From NCBI GenBank assembly GCA_964545715.1, contig CAZJHX010000006.1, forward strand, positions 71,817-135,816: a stretch of 64,000 nucleotides of DNA, written 5' to 3'. The DNA comes from CAZJHX01 sp964545715 (lineage in GTDB: Bacteria; Myxococcota_A; UBA9042; GCA-2863065). The position numbers and the translations under genes were made by a program. The notes below the pieces were generated by a model. The model worked only from the letters and a program-made list of their open reading frames with translations, ran no database searches and had not been told where the DNA came from. Positions 1 to 9,227 of this stretch are shown piece by piece (position 1 is the stretch's first letter; every line of letters begins with the position of its first letter).

Positions 1-858
1 GGCTCGATCTCCACCCCCGGACGCGAGACGATCCGCTACGGCGGCAACACGCCCTGCCTGACCGTCAGCTACGGGCGCCACACCCTGGTGCTGGACGCCG
101 GCACCGGCATCCGCAAGCTGGGTCTCATCCTCCAGGCTGAGGCACGGGGCGCGCCGCTCGAGGTGGATCTGCTGGTGACGCACACGCACTGGGATCACAT
201 CCAGGGCTTCCCGTTCTTTGTTCCGGCGTACGTCCCCGGCAACACGGTGCACGTCTACGGCCCGCGATCGCTGTCCAAGCCGCTGGACAAGGTCCTGCGC
301 GGGCAGATGGATCCCGAGTACTTCCCGGTTGCGCTGGGCGACATGGCCGCGCAGATCGACGTCACCGATGTCGGCGACACCTTTACGGTCGGCCCGTTTA
401 CGATCGACGTGGAGTTCATGAACCACCCCGGCGTCACGCTGGGCTATCGCATCGTAGTCGGCGATACCGTCGTCGCATACGCCACGGACACCGAGCCGTT
501 TACGGGCCTCTTCCGGCACACACTGCCCGACGGCGACGAGACCGGCATCGGGACGCGCCTGGACAAGCGCCTGGTGCAGCTGGTCCAGGACGCCGACCTG
601 TACATCGGCGACGCTCAGTACACTCCCGACGAGTACAACGGCAAGGTCGGCTGGGGCCACAGCTCCTGTACGGACGCTGTTGAGGTCGCCATCGCGGCCG
701 GCGCCAAGCGCTTCGCCCTCTTCAGCCACGACCCGATGCAGGATGACGCGGGCGTCGACGCCAAAGTCGAGATGTGTCGCGCACATGCCGCCGATCGCGG
801 CTCCAGTCTCGAGGTTATCGGCGCCATCGAAGGGCAGACGGTCGTTCTCAAGCGGTGA
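1..858 (+). CDS. MBL-fold metallo-hydrolase (5' partial)
   Basis: The open frame runs from the first base of the window, so the start codon lies upstream and only the N-terminal tip is missing. The visible protein is a metallo-beta-lactamase-fold hydrolase. The frame opens with a GSxSTPG...RYGGNT stretch typical of the small-molecule phosphodiesterase/RNase Z-like branch. The zinc-binding HxHxDH motif is at about 181-198, a later metal-ligand Asp lies in YATDTEP, and further His residues lie in GWGHSS and FSHDP near the C-terminus. The substrate cannot be told from sequence; cyclic-nucleotide or phosphoribosyl cyclic phosphodiesterases are family options. The stop overlaps the GTG start of the DNA methyltransferase gene, which suggests translational coupling. 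Confidence 0.85.
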   Translation, partial: GSISTPGRETIRYGGNTPCLTVSYGRHTLVLDAGTGIRKLGLILQAEARGAPLEVDLLVTHTHWDHIQGFPFFVPAYVPGNTVHVYGPRSLSKPLDKVLRGQMDPEYFPVALGDMAAQIDVTDVGDTFTVGPFTIDVEFMNHPGVTLGYRIVVGDTVVAYATDTEPFTGLFRHTLPDGDETGIGTRLDKRLVQLVQDADLYIGDAQYTPDEYNGKVGWGHSSCTDAVEVAIAAGAKRFALFSHDPMQDDAGVDAKVEMCRAHAADRGSSLEVIGAIEGQTVVLKR

Positions 859-1712
859 CCGCGGCCCACCCGCAGCTCGACATCTATCACGGCGACAACC
901 TGGACGTGCTCGGACGCTTCGACGACGGCTCGTTTCAGCTGATCTACATCGATCCCCCGTTCAACACCGGACGAGCGCAGGAGCGGACGGTGATGAAGAC
1001 CGTTCGCGACGACGACGGCGACCGCACGGGCTTTGCAGGCAGGCGGTATCGGACCGTGCGGCTGGGCACCAAGGCGTACGCCGACACCTTCAGCGACTAC
1101 ATGGCGTTTCTGGAGCCGCGACTGGTCGAGGCCCACCGCCTGCTGAGCCCGACCGGCACCTTCTTTTTGCACCTGGACTACCGCGAGGTGCACTACGCCA
1201 AGGTGCTGCTGGACAACATCTTCGGGCGCGATCGGTTCATCAACGAGATCATCTGGGCCTACGACTACGGGGCGCGCACCAAGAAGCGCTGGTCGCCCAA
1301 GCACGACAACATCCTATGGTACGCCGCGGACCCCAAGCGCTACACGTATCGGTACGACGACATCGACCGCATCCCGTACATGGCGCCCTCGTTGGTGGGT
1401 CCCGAGAAGGCCAAGCGCGGCAAGACGCCGACCGACACCTGGTGGCACACGATCGTCAGCCCCAACGGCAAAGAGAAGACCGGGTACCCCACCCAGAAGC
1501 CGCTGGGGATCATCAACCGGCTGGTGCGCGTGCACTCAAACCCGGGCGACCGGCTGCTCGACTTCTTTGCGGGCAGCGGCACCTTCGGCGAGAGCGCCCT
1601 CCGCAACGGCCGCAGCGCGGTGCTCGTCGACAGCAATCCCGAGGCGATCGAGGTGATGAGCCGGCGTCTGGCGTTCGCCGAGCCTACAGTGCACGAGATC
1701 ACCCCCGCTTGA
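855..1712 (+). CDS. site-specific DNA methyltransferase (N4/N6 type)
   Basis: 285-residue amino-methyltransferase of the N6_N4_Mtase family. Motif IV reads DPPF (residues 33-36) and comes before the SAM-binding motif I, FFAGSGT (residues 237-243). This is the beta-class order, with the target-recognition region between. The enzyme would methylate the exocyclic amino group of adenine or cytosine in a specific DNA site. The GTG start at 855 is chosen because it overlaps the upstream stop (GTGA) and sits just before conserved sequence; a longer in-frame extension upstream would lie inside the MBL gene. No restriction endonuclease gene is visible beside it, so it looks like an orphan methyltransferase, although its partner could lie upstream of the window. 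Its 3' end overlaps the convergent gene by 14 bases. Confidence 0.88.
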   Translation: MTAAHPQLDIYHGDNLDVLGRFDDGSFQLIYIDPPFNTGRAQERTVMKTVRDDDGDRTGFAGRRYRTVRLGTKAYADTFSDYMAFLEPRLVEAHRLLSPTGTFFLHLDYREVHYAKVLLDNIFGRDRFINEIIWAYDYGARTKKRWSPKHDNILWYAADPKRYTYRYDDIDRIPYMAPSLVGPEKAKRGKTPTDTWWHTIVSPNGKEKTGYPTQKPLGIINRLVRVHSNPGDRLLDFFAGSGTFGESALRNGRSAVLVDSNPEAIEVMSRRLAFAEPTVHEITPA

Positions 1713-2841
1713 ACGGCCCCCGCTCGGCGAGCATGCGCATCTCGTACTGATTCTGCGCGGCCTCGCGCGGCAGGTAGTTGGCGATGGCGTCACGCAGCTC
1801 CTCGTGACGCAGCCAGTGCGCGCTGTACGTGGGTGACGGCATCAGACCGCGCTTGATCTTGTGCTGGCCCTGGGCGCCCGCCTCGAAGCGCGTCCAGCCG
1901 CGATCGATGCACAGCGCCAGATTGGCGTAGTAACACAGCTCAAAATGCAGCTTGTCGTAGTCCTCGATACAGCCCCAGTAGCGGCCGAACAGGTAGCCGC
2001 CTTTGGCAAAGCTGAGCGCGCCCGCGACCGGACGGCCTGCGTCGGTGGCGAGGTTGAGCACGGCCCGGTGCTTCAGGCTGCGCGCCAGCTCGGCGTAGAA
2101 GTCGGCGGTGAGGTACGCGATGGCCCCTTTTCGGGCTGTGGTGTCGCGATAGAAGCGATAGGCGGTGGCCGCGATCTCGTCGGTGATCTCGTCGCCTGTC
2201 AGAGTACGGATCTCCAGCCCGGACGCCATCGCCTCGCGCCGCTCCTTCTTGACCTGACGGCGCGCGCCGTGGCGAAACGTAGACAGGTAGTCTTCGAAGG
2301 TGGCGTACCCCTGATTTTCCCAGTGATATTGGTATGTCAGGCGCGGCAGCAGGCCATAATTGTCCGCCAGGGACGTACGCTCCGCCTCCGTGACGAACAG
2401 CAGGTGAAGCGAGGACGCGTCGACCTCCTCCACCATGGTGGACATGCCGGCCAGCAGCGCGTCCACGACCTCCCCGGACGTCGCACCATCGGCGACCAGC
2501 AGCCGTCGCCCGGTCGCCGGCGTAAACGGCACGGCGCTGACCAGCTTGGGATAGTAGGCGGTGCCGAGCTGACTGGCCGCGTTGGCCCACGCCCAGTCGA
2601 AGATGTACTCACCGTAGCTGTTGGTCTTGGCGTACAGGGGCGCCGCACCGGCCAATTCGCCGTCGCGGCGCACCAGCACGTGACACGGCGACCAGCCCGT
2701 CCGCGGTCCGACGCTGCCGGACGTCTCCAACGCGCGCAGAAAGGCGTGCTCGACAAACGGGTCCCCGTCGCCGGTGAGCGCGTCCCACTGTGCGGCCGGC
2801 ACGTCGTCGAGGCTCGGCACGATTTCGATCTGTACGCTCAC
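1699..2841 (-). CDS. FemAB-like / GNAT-fold protein (DUF482 type)
   Basis: 380 residues resembling the family annotated as peptidoglycan biosynthesis/recognition or DUF482 (PF04339), a double-GNAT fold related to FemAB aminoacyltransferases. Seen directly: the N-terminal WDAL...PFVEHAFLRALE block, a central YQYHWEN...FRHGARRQVKKERR block and a C-terminal FGRYWGC...FEAGAQGQHKIKRG block, all characteristic of this family. The acyl donor and acceptor are unknown. The start is GTG, with GAGG eight bases upstream. The gene converges on the methyltransferase and is divergent from the lipoprotein gene at 2906, sharing a 64-base gap that contains the palindrome GAGGATCCTC. Confidence 0.8.
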   Translation of the reverse strand: MSVQIEIVPSLDDVPAAQWDALTGDGDPFVEHAFLRALETSGSVGPRTGWSPCHVLVRRDGELAGAAPLYAKTNSYGEYIFDWAWANAASQLGTAYYPKLVSAVPFTPATGRRLLVADGATSGEVVDALLAGMSTMVEEVDASSLHLLFVTEAERTSLADNYGLLPRLTYQYHWENQGYATFEDYLSTFRHGARRQVKKERREAMASGLEIRTLTGDEITDEIAATAYRFYRDTTARKGAIAYLTADFYAELARSLKHRAVLNLATDAGRPVAGALSFAKGGYLFGRYWGCIEDYDKLHFELCYYANLALCIDRGWTRFEAGAQGQHKIKRGLMPSPTYSAHWLRHEELRDAIANYLPREAAQNQYEMRMLAERGPFKRG

Positions 2842-2905
2842 GAGAGGATCCTCACGGGGGTTTTATCGTATAGTCGTTGTCGGCGCGGCGACAAAAGGGG
2901 GGTTC

Positions 2906-4936
2906 GTGAAACCACGGTCCAGCTTCTTGGCGGTCCTCGTCGTGTGCCTGCTCCACGCGTGTACCCAGGATATCGGCTTTTTCGGCGATTCGATCGCGCT
3001 GCCGCCGTTCGGCAGCAACAACAACCACAACCTGGCGCCCCCGTGGAACCCGGAGACGGCGTATGCCCCGACCGTGGCGCCGGACGGCAGCGTGGTGAGC
3101 GCGCCCCCCGGCGTGTGCGACGGCAACCCGACCGCCGAGACCTACCCCGCGCGCTTTCTGACGCCCACTTTCAAGGACATCGCCGCCGACGGCGACCGGG
3201 CGTGGCTGGTCGACGGGGTATACGTCTGGACGCTGGACCTGAGCGACCCGGACGCTCCGGTACGCGTGGGCCTGCAGGCGGTGGCCGGGCACCCGATAGC
3301 GGCCCATTTTGCCGGCAACCGGCTTTGGATCGCGACGATCGACCAGGGGCTCGTCGGGTACGCCGTCGGCGAGGATGGCCTGCTGATCGAGTCCGGCGCG
3401 GTCACTTTGTTCGACGACGCCACGCGGGTCATGGACGTGCACGGGCACGGCGACTTGCTGGTCGCTGCACTCGGATCCGAAGGCGTCGGTCTGGCGCAGT
3501 TGGGCGCCGCTGAGCTGCCGACGACCATCAACGCGGCCGGCTTTGCGGTCGGCGTCCACATCACCAACAGCGCGGTCCACGTCGCGGCATGCGACACCGT
3601 GCACCGCTTGCCGCTGCTCCCCGATGGCACTACGGAGGCTGCGACCCTCGCCCCGATGCCGTTCGGCGCCGCCACCGCCGTCAGCGGGACGACTGCCGGA
3701 GATGTGTTGGTCACGTCCGGCAACGCCATCCTCGGCTTTCGTTTGGGGGACGGGCCCGTCGGATATCTGGGCGTCATAGGCGCGGCCGCGGCGGTCGTGG
3801 GCGACAACGGGGTGGCATATCTCGCAGACCCCGACGCGGGCGTGGCCGGGGTGCACGCGGACGCGCTGCCGTGGTCCAAGCAGATCGACGGGGAGAGCGC
3901 AGCGGCTAACGACGTGCGGCTCGTGGCCCATGCCACACGACTCTATGGGCTGGGAGGCGCCGATACACGCGCGTTGGCGATTTACGACATCGCGAATCCG
4001 GTCTGGCCGCGCACCGCAGTGGGATACGCGCAGCCGAACCGCGACGACGGCCTCAGCCGGCTGGACGGCCAGTTGGTGGTGCACGGCACGGACGGCAGGC
4101 ATCGCGTGGTCGACGGCCAGGGGATTACGACGGCGTCCTTCGTTTTTGGAGAGACGCTGCGCAGCGCGGTCGGGTACGGAGGCGGACTGTTCATGGTGGC
4201 GGACGACGGGCGGGTCGCGCGCGCAGGCTGGGCTGGGGATGAGGTCGCAGTGGAGACGCTGACCCCACCGACGGCCAACGTACGCAGCCTGGGGACCGAT
4301 GGCGCGACCGCCTGGCTCGCGGACGGGGTGACACGCAGCATTCTGGCGGTAAGCGTGGCGGACGGCACGCTGATCGGCGCCACCAGCTTCCCCAACGGCT
4401 TTCCCGGAAACGCGACGCTTCATCGCGAGGGCGATCGGCTGCTTGCCTACGATCGGCTGACCGGACAGCTGCACACCCTGGACGTCAGCACGCCGATCCC
4501 CGTGCCGCTGGGGGCAACCCAGGTGGGCGCGTGTGTGTCGGAAGAGGCTCGGCTGTTGATCAGCGCGGCCAAGATGGCGCTGCTGTGCCCACGGACAGGC
4601 GACGGGCAGGCCGTTTGGACCCTCCTGGCGATCGACGACGCCGGCCTGGCAAGCGCGTCCAAGACGATAATCCTGCCGCAGCGGGTGTACACGTCGGCCG
4701 TAGTGGCGGACGATATGTTGGTGATGGGAGCGTTTGACAACAGCACCTACACCTCCGAGCTGCTGGCGGTGAGCGCGACGGATGGCGCGCTGATCGCGAC
4801 GACCATGTTTGTCGGCCGGGTGAACGCGCTGGACGTCTCCTCGGGCGTCATCACGGCGCTGGACGGCGACTTCGGGCTGCGCCGCTACGACCTGGCGCTG
4901 AGTGCGGGCGACGTGCTGCCGGTGACCGATCCCTGA
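2906..4936 (+). CDS. lipoprotein with beta-propeller-like repeats
   Basis: 676 residues. The GTG start at 2906 is preferred because it follows a G-rich ribosome-binding site (AAAAGGGGGG) and immediately gives a signal peptide with lipobox LHAC (Cys19). Longer in-frame starts would not give a signal peptide. The mature part is a long beta-rich protein with recurring DxxxLVDGVYVWTLDLSDPDAPV-like units (LVIVD-type propeller blades) in which each blade reports values such as position, state and change. No catalytic motif is visible. It probably lies on the periplasmic or outer surface. A TATAGT hexamer at 2869-2874 could be a -10 box, without a convincing -35. The next gene starts on the base after the stop, so the three lipoprotein genes form one operon. 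Confidence 0.75.
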   Translation: MKPRSSFLAVLVVCLLHACTQDIGFFGDSIALPPFGSNNNHNLAPPWNPETAYAPTVAPDGSVVSAPPGVCDGNPTAETYPARFLTPTFKDIAADGDRAWLVDGVYVWTLDLSDPDAPVRVGLQAVAGHPIAAHFAGNRLWIATIDQGLVGYAVGEDGLLIESGAVTLFDDATRVMDVHGHGDLLVAALGSEGVGLAQLGAAELPTTINAAGFAVGVHITNSAVHVAACDTVHRLPLLPDGTTEAATLAPMPFGAATAVSGTTAGDVLVTSGNAILGFRLGDGPVGYLGVIGAAAAVVGDNGVAYLADPDAGVAGVHADALPWSKQIDGESAAANDVRLVAHATRLYGLGGADTRALAIYDIANPVWPRTAVGYAQPNRDDGLSRLDGQLVVHGTDGRHRVVDGQGITTASFVFGETLRSAVGYGGGLFMVADDGRVARAGWAGDEVAVETLTPPTANVRSLGTDGATAWLADGVTRSILAVSVADGTLIGATSFPNGFPGNATLHREGDRLLAYDRLTGQLHTLDVSTPIPVPLGATQVGACVSEEARLLISAAKMALLCPRTGDGQAVWTLLAIDDAGLASASKTIILPQRVYTSAVVADDMLVMGAFDNSTYTSELLAVSATDGALIATTMFVGRVNALDVSSGVITALDGDFGLRRYDLALSAGDVLPVTDP

Positions 4937-5857
4937 ATGACGCGCGGCTTCCCGGCACTGCTGCTTTGCGCGACGCTGGCCCTGCTGGGACCCGGCTGCT
5001 TCCTGGTGGACGTGGACCTGCCGCCCGACAAGTCGCCGGTCAAAGCGACCCCGCAGATCCAGACCGTCACGATGCCCACGATCTGGCCGCTGAAGAATGT
5101 GTTTGATCAGCAGACGGCGGTGCCGACGGACCTCAAGCTGCGGGTCCGCGGGCTGCACTGGGACCTGGTCGCGGACATCAACACCGACTGGGTCTCGCTG
5201 CTGCGGGCGCCGGACTACACGCCCGTGAAGCTGGGCATCGAGGTCACGAAGGTGTCTTCGGGGACGGTCACGCTGACGCCGATCGGCGGCCTGGAGCCCG
5301 ACACGCGCTACGTGCTGGCCTTCCCGGACTACGACGAGTGGCGCCACAACTTCATGTGGAGCATTCGGGTACCGCCGCCGCTGACGTTCTCGACGCGGTC
5401 TGCGCCGCGCGTGATCGGGCTGTGGCGCAACGGCGACACCCTGGTGGTGGTCTTCTCAGAGCCGATGGACCCGGACGCGCTCACGCTGGCCTCGGGGGCC
5501 GCGGACCTGGTCTATGAGGTGGATGGCGAGCCATTCTCTGTCGCTGCGGACGGCGAACCGGCCGACTACGCCTGGGAGGCGACAGGCCACTTCTTCAACA
5601 TCGCCCCGATCACCAACCAGGCGTTTGACCTGGTGCTGGGCCCCAAGGTGGTGAGCGGGTCGGGCACGCCGCTGGACACGGACGGTGATGAAGTGCCGGA
5701 CCCGGACTCGGTGTTCGTCCGCCGCGTGGAGCCGGTCGCCCTGCCGGTGTGTCATCAGCGCGACGACTACCCCGATCCGTGCATCGACGCCGAGGCGGCT
5801 AAGGCATATCGGGTGGTCTTCTCCGCGCCGTTTGTGCCCGCGCTGGACGTGCCGTGA
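4937..5857 (+). CDS. lipoprotein with bacterial Ig-like domain
   Basis: 306 residues with a signal peptide and lipobox GPGC (Cys21). The ATG directly follows the TGA of the upstream gene. The body has the feel of bacterial Ig-like (SbsA/Big_5-type) modules: TVTLTPIGGLEPDTRYVLAF followed by APRVIGLWRNGDTLVVVFSEPMD, the recurrent signature in which an extreme-value or 'end state' strand pattern is followed by FSxPMD. The FSEPMD motif is the strongest clue. This points to a structural or adhesive envelope protein, not an enzyme. Its stop overlaps the GTG start of the Cys-rich gene downstream (GTGA), so the pair is translationally coupled. Confidence 0.72.
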   Translation: MTRGFPALLLCATLALLGPGCFLVDVDLPPDKSPVKATPQIQTVTMPTIWPLKNVFDQQTAVPTDLKLRVRGLHWDLVADINTDWVSLLRAPDYTPVKLGIEVTKVSSGTVTLTPIGGLEPDTRYVLAFPDYDEWRHNFMWSIRVPPPLTFSTRSAPRVIGLWRNGDTLVVVFSEPMDPDALTLASGAADLVYEVDGEPFSVAADGEPADYAWEATGHFFNIAPITNQAFDLVLGPKVVSGSGTPLDTDGDEVPDPDSVFVRRVEPVALPVCHQRDDYPDPCIDAEAAKAYRVVFSAPFVPALDVP

Positions 5858-7851
5858 GCCGCGCCCTTGCGATGCTGGCGCTGGGCGTCGTTCTGTCCGG
5901 GTGTCCGCCCACCGAGTGCACGCCGGAGTGCACGGCCAGGACCTGCGGGCCCGACGGCTGCGGCGGCAGCTGCGGCACGTGCGAGGTCGACGACGTCTGC
6001 GCGCAGGGGGTGTGTCTGTGCGTGCCCGAGTGCGGACTGAATACGTGCGGTCCGGATGGGTGCGGTGGCATCTGCGGCACGTGCCCGGTCGGCTTCGACT
6101 GCGCGGACGGCGCCTGCGCATGCGTCCCCTTCTGCGAAGGCAGTGAGTGTGGAGGCGACGGCTGCTGGGGCTCCTGCGGCAACTGTCCCAACGGCGATGT
6201 CTGCAAGGGCGGAAGCTGCTGTACGCCCAGCTGCTCGGGCAAGGAGTGCGGCGCGGATGGCTGCGGCGGCTCGTGCGGCGCGTGCCCGGACTCGTTCGCG
6301 TGCGTCAACGACCAATGCCGGTGCGACTCGGTGTTCAACTGCGGCGCACAGGCCTGTTTTGCGCAGTGCGAGGAGGAGGCCGTATGCGTCGAGGGCTATT
6401 GCACGCTGCCCGACTGCGGCGGGAACGGCGCGCCGGTCAAAGAGTGTGGTGGCGACGGCGTCGGCGGTAGCTGCGGCCAGTGCCCTGAAGGCCTGGTGTG
6501 CGCGCCACAGGGGGTGTGCTGCACGCCGGACTGCGAGAAGAAGTGCGGCGCCGACGGATGTGGCGGCATCTGCCCCGGCTGCACCAACGACGAGGTGTGC
6601 CTGGCCGACAGCACCTGCTGCCGTCCGCTGTGCGAGGGCGTGGTCTGTGGCCCAAATGGGTGCGGTGGCGTCTGCGGCGAGTGCGAGAACGGCCTGGCGT
6701 GTAAGAAAGGCCAGTGCACGTGCAAGCCGCAATGCGACGGCAAATCCTGCGGTCCGGATGGCTGCGACGGCGACTGCGGCACCTGCGGGACCGGGTCCGA
6801 CTGCGACCTGGAGACCGGCATATGCAGCGTCCCTGAGCCCCCAGCGGCGCCGGACTGCGAGTCTTACTGCGCGGCCGTGATGAGCGCCTGTGTCGGCGAT
6901 CTGGCGCAGTACGCCAGCGAGGCCCAGTGCATCAGCTACTGCGCCGAGGGCGCTAAGTGGCCCGTCGGGACGTTTGAGGACGAGAACGAGAACACGATCG
7001 GCTGCCGCATGGCCCAGGTGCTCAAGGCGCTGGAGCTGAGCCCGGCGGTCTTCTGCGGCAAAGCCGGGGCGACGGGCGGCAACGTCTGTGGGACCTGGTG
7101 CATCAACTATTGTGGTGTCGCCCTGCAAAACTGCACGACCGAAAACGAGCTGTACCCCAACGAGGCCGAGTGCTTCACAGCGTGCGTCTTGCTGCCCACC
7201 GACGGGGCCACGAACGCGTTGACCGGGGACAGCGTTCAGTGCCGTATTCAAGCGCTGGGTTGGGCCGGCGCGGACCCGCTCTCGGCGGCGGACTTCTACT
7301 GCCCCTCCGGCTCTCCGGACGGCGTGCCGGGCTGCGTCGACGAATCGGTCTGGAGCACCTGCCCGGAGACGGGGACGTGGCCCGCGTCCACCTGCGACGA
7401 TGACGCGGGGTGCCCCGACAGCAGCTGTACGGACATCTGTGGATTCAAGACCTGCGCGTGCGGGGCCGACCAGGCCTGCCCGGCCGCGGCCCCCCACTGT
7501 GCGCCCAACCTTATCGCGGGGGTGGACGTGTGCATGCCGGCGTGCCCGACCGACGAGGGGATCTCGTGCCCGGCGGGCAGCACGTGCAAGACGACGTGGG
7601 CCATCAACGAGGGCGGCGAGCCGGACACCTGGTGCACGATGCCCGACGCGGGCGCGTGCGTGCCGTGCAGCGGCTTTACCGACTGCATCTACCAGAGCGA
7701 TCTATGCGTAGCGCTGAGCCTGGGCGGCCCCAAAGCCTGTCTGCCGGGCTGCCCGGACAGCCCCGAGCAATGCCCGCCCACGGCCAAATGTGTGGTGCTG
7801 GTAGAGGACGGACCGCTGGTCTGCGTCCCGGTCGACGGCTGCGGCGACTAG
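5854..7851 (+). CDS. cysteine-rich repeat lipoprotein
   Basis: 665 residues, secreted, with lipobox LSGC (Cys17). The N-terminal half carries eight copies of a knot-like repeat of the form CGxDGCGGxCGxC, some degenerate (CWGS, VGGS, CDGD), separated by short CxPxC linkers. The second half (about residues 330-480) has two copies of a different module with the pattern CxxYC...C...AQY...C...YC and NTIGCR. The same module occurs in the protein at 45802-47091. A final Cys-rich tail follows. Such density implies many disulfides and an extracytoplasmic location. The GTG start overlaps the previous stop. Function is unknown; surface adhesion or a protective coat are guesses. Confidence 0.75.
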   Translation: MSRALAMLALGVVLSGCPPTECTPECTARTCGPDGCGGSCGTCEVDDVCAQGVCLCVPECGLNTCGPDGCGGICGTCPVGFDCADGACACVPFCEGSECGGDGCWGSCGNCPNGDVCKGGSCCTPSCSGKECGADGCGGSCGACPDSFACVNDQCRCDSVFNCGAQACFAQCEEEAVCVEGYCTLPDCGGNGAPVKECGGDGVGGSCGQCPEGLVCAPQGVCCTPDCEKKCGADGCGGICPGCTNDEVCLADSTCCRPLCEGVVCGPNGCGGVCGECENGLACKKGQCTCKPQCDGKSCGPDGCDGDCGTCGTGSDCDLETGICSVPEPPAAPDCESYCAAVMSACVGDLAQYASEAQCISYCAEGAKWPVGTFEDENENTIGCRMAQVLKALELSPAVFCGKAGATGGNVCGTWCINYCGVALQNCTTENELYPNEAECFTACVLLPTDGATNALTGDSVQCRIQALGWAGADPLSAADFYCPSGSPDGVPGCVDESVWSTCPETGTWPASTCDDDAGCPDSSCTDICGFKTCACGADQACPAAAPHCAPNLIAGVDVCMPACPTDEGISCPAGSTCKTTWAINEGGEPDTWCTMPDAGACVPCSGFTDCIYQSDLCVALSLGGPKACLPGCPDSPEQCPPTAKCVVLVEDGPLVCVPVDGCGD

Positions 7852-7883
7852 AGCTATCCCGCATTTCGGGCTATAACCGCCGC

Positions 7884-9224
7884 ATGGCGCAACGTACGGT
7901 ATTTCCTGCGATTCCAAACACCGCCGAGGCGGCCTACCCCTCGGTGATGCAGGCGATCTTCAGCGAATTGGCTCGCCAGGACGGGTCGATCCCCTTCAAG
8001 AAGTTCCGCAGCTGGATGAAAGAGCGGAACGTCTACAACAAAGAAGAGTACGAAGAGCTCATGCACTTCCTGGGCTGCACGCCCAAACCCGACGCGATGC
8101 TCGGGGACTTCGGCGGCAAGTTCCTGTCCTGCGACACCCTCGAGAAACAGCAGACTGCGCTGTATATGTGGGTCAACGCGTGGAACCAGTTTCTGACCAA
8201 ATACGTGTTTGAGGCGCTGGACGTGGATGGGGGCGGGCGCCTGCACTCCACGCACGAGCTGTACCGGCTGATCACAAGCTACGTGTACGCGGGGGAGTAC
8301 GTCACGCTCCCCAACTTCCAGAACTGGATCAAGTGGATGGCCGCCAGCGGCTACATCAAGTACATCGGCATCCGCTGGGGCCTGAGCGAGTCCGGCAAGG
8401 CGGAGATGAAAACGATCCGCAACGTGGACGTTGACGAGCTGCTCGAGGACGAGGAAGACGAGCGCGCCGAGGCCGAGGCCGCCGAAGGGGACGCGGCGCC
8501 GGCGACACCGACGATCGACCCGCCCGGCAGCAGCGCTCCGGCGGCGGACGACGACGACACGCCCGAAGACGAGGAAGACCTGCCGGACATGCCGCCCGAG
8601 GCCCCGATCCCGGTCTGGGAGCCGCCCGAGGAAGAGGACGGGCACGAGGAAGACGAGCCGGCGCCTGAGCCCGAAGCGGCCAAGCCCGCTAAGGCCAAGA
8701 AGAAGACCAAAGCCAAGGGCAAGACCAAAGCCAAGGGCAAGACCAAAGCCGCCCCCTCGACGAGCCAAAAGCCGCACGCGTTCGACCCCGCCGAGCTGGG
8801 GCTGGACCCCAAAGAGTACAACGCCAACCCGCGACTGTTCCTGCTGAAGATGACCGTCGCCGCGCGCCTGGCCACCAGCGCCGGCGGCCGCGACTGGCGC
8901 CCTTTCTATCGCGAGCTGAGCAGCCAGAACCTGCTGACACGCTACTTCGTTGAAGGTCGAGCGCTGGAAGATCTGCTGGCCGACGCCGCGTGGTTCAGCC
9001 CGTGCGCCGACCTCTTGAACGCGGTCGTCGTGGACATCATGCGCGCGGGCGCCGCCCTCAAAGCGCGCAAGGACATCGCCACAACCCTGGAAGAGGCCGG
9101 CGACGTCGGCGGCGTGGTGTGGATGGTCCACGACCACCTCTTCGATCGCGAGGCCTGTGGCGCCCCGTTCTGGCTGGTGCAGTCGATGTACGCGATGAAG
9201 CTCTGGGACAACCCCGGCTTCTAG
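7884..9224 (+). CDS. hypothetical protein, acidic linker plus Lys-rich repeats
   Basis: 446 residues with no signal peptide, so probably cytoplasmic. I do not recognise the family. Residues 1-175 look globular and helical and include DVDGGGRLHSTHE, which resembles an EF-hand loop but lacks the final acidic ligand in the correct position. Residues about 180-270 are a Glu/Asp/Pro-rich low-complexity linker, followed by a KTKAKG repeat stretch of high positive charge. A second globular block (about residues 295-446) ends the protein. The architecture of two folded ends joined by an acidic and then a basic tether suggests a scaffold or nucleic-acid-associated protein, but this is inference. A TATAAC hexamer (7872-7877) ends six bases before the ATG. 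Confidence 0.6.
   Translation: MAQRTVFPAIPNTAEAAYPSVMQAIFSELARQDGSIPFKKFRSWMKERNVYNKEEYEELMHFLGCTPKPDAMLGDFGGKFLSCDTLEKQQTALYMWVNAWNQFLTKYVFEALDVDGGGRLHSTHELYRLITSYVYAGEYVTLPNFQNWIKWMAASGYIKYIGIRWGLSESGKAEMKTIRNVDVDELLEDEEDERAEAEAAEGDAAPATPTIDPPGSSAPAADDDDTPEDEEDLPDMPPEAPIPVWEPPEEEDGHEEDEPAPEPEAAKPAKAKKKTKAKGKTKAKGKTKAAPSTSQKPHAFDPAELGLDPKEYNANPRLFLLKMTVAARLATSAGGRDWRPFYRELSSQNLLTRYFVEGRALEDLLADAAWFSPCADLLNAVVVDIMRAGAALKARKDIATTLEEAGDVGGVVWMVHDHLFDREACGAPFWLVQSMYAMKLWDNPGF
8703..8750 (+). repeat. 18-bp tandem repeat encoding KTKAKG
   Basis: Two perfect consecutive 18-bp units (8703-8720 and 8721-8738) plus 12 bases of a third. The unit begins AAGACCAAAGCC. The repeat is in frame, so copy-number change would lengthen or shorten the Lys-rich tether without frameshift. 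Confidence 0.9.
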
Positions 9225-9227
9225 TTG

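Noticed and set aside
1861..3513. A 550-codon plus-strand frame across the FemAB-like gene and into the first lipoprotein gene
   Set aside because: It crosses two supported genes in other frames and has no start signal or known motif.
2852..5347. An 831-codon minus-strand open frame opposite the lipoprotein genes
   Set aside because: It lies wholly antisense to two genes with signal peptides and clear starts; its composition (His/Arg/Gln-rich) is that of a shadow frame in high-GC DNA.
5767..7497. A 576-codon minus-strand open frame opposite the Cys-rich protein
   Set aside because: Ala/Arg-rich shadow of a repeat-bearing gene, with no family signature.
7853..7876. Terminator after the Cys-rich gene
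   Set aside because: CCCG-CATTT-CGGG can pair, but the stem is only four pairs and no T-tract follows.
8217..8260. EF-hand in the protein at 7884
   Set aside because: The loop DVDGGGRLHSTHE lacks the acidic residue at the twelfth position, so calcium binding is not supported.
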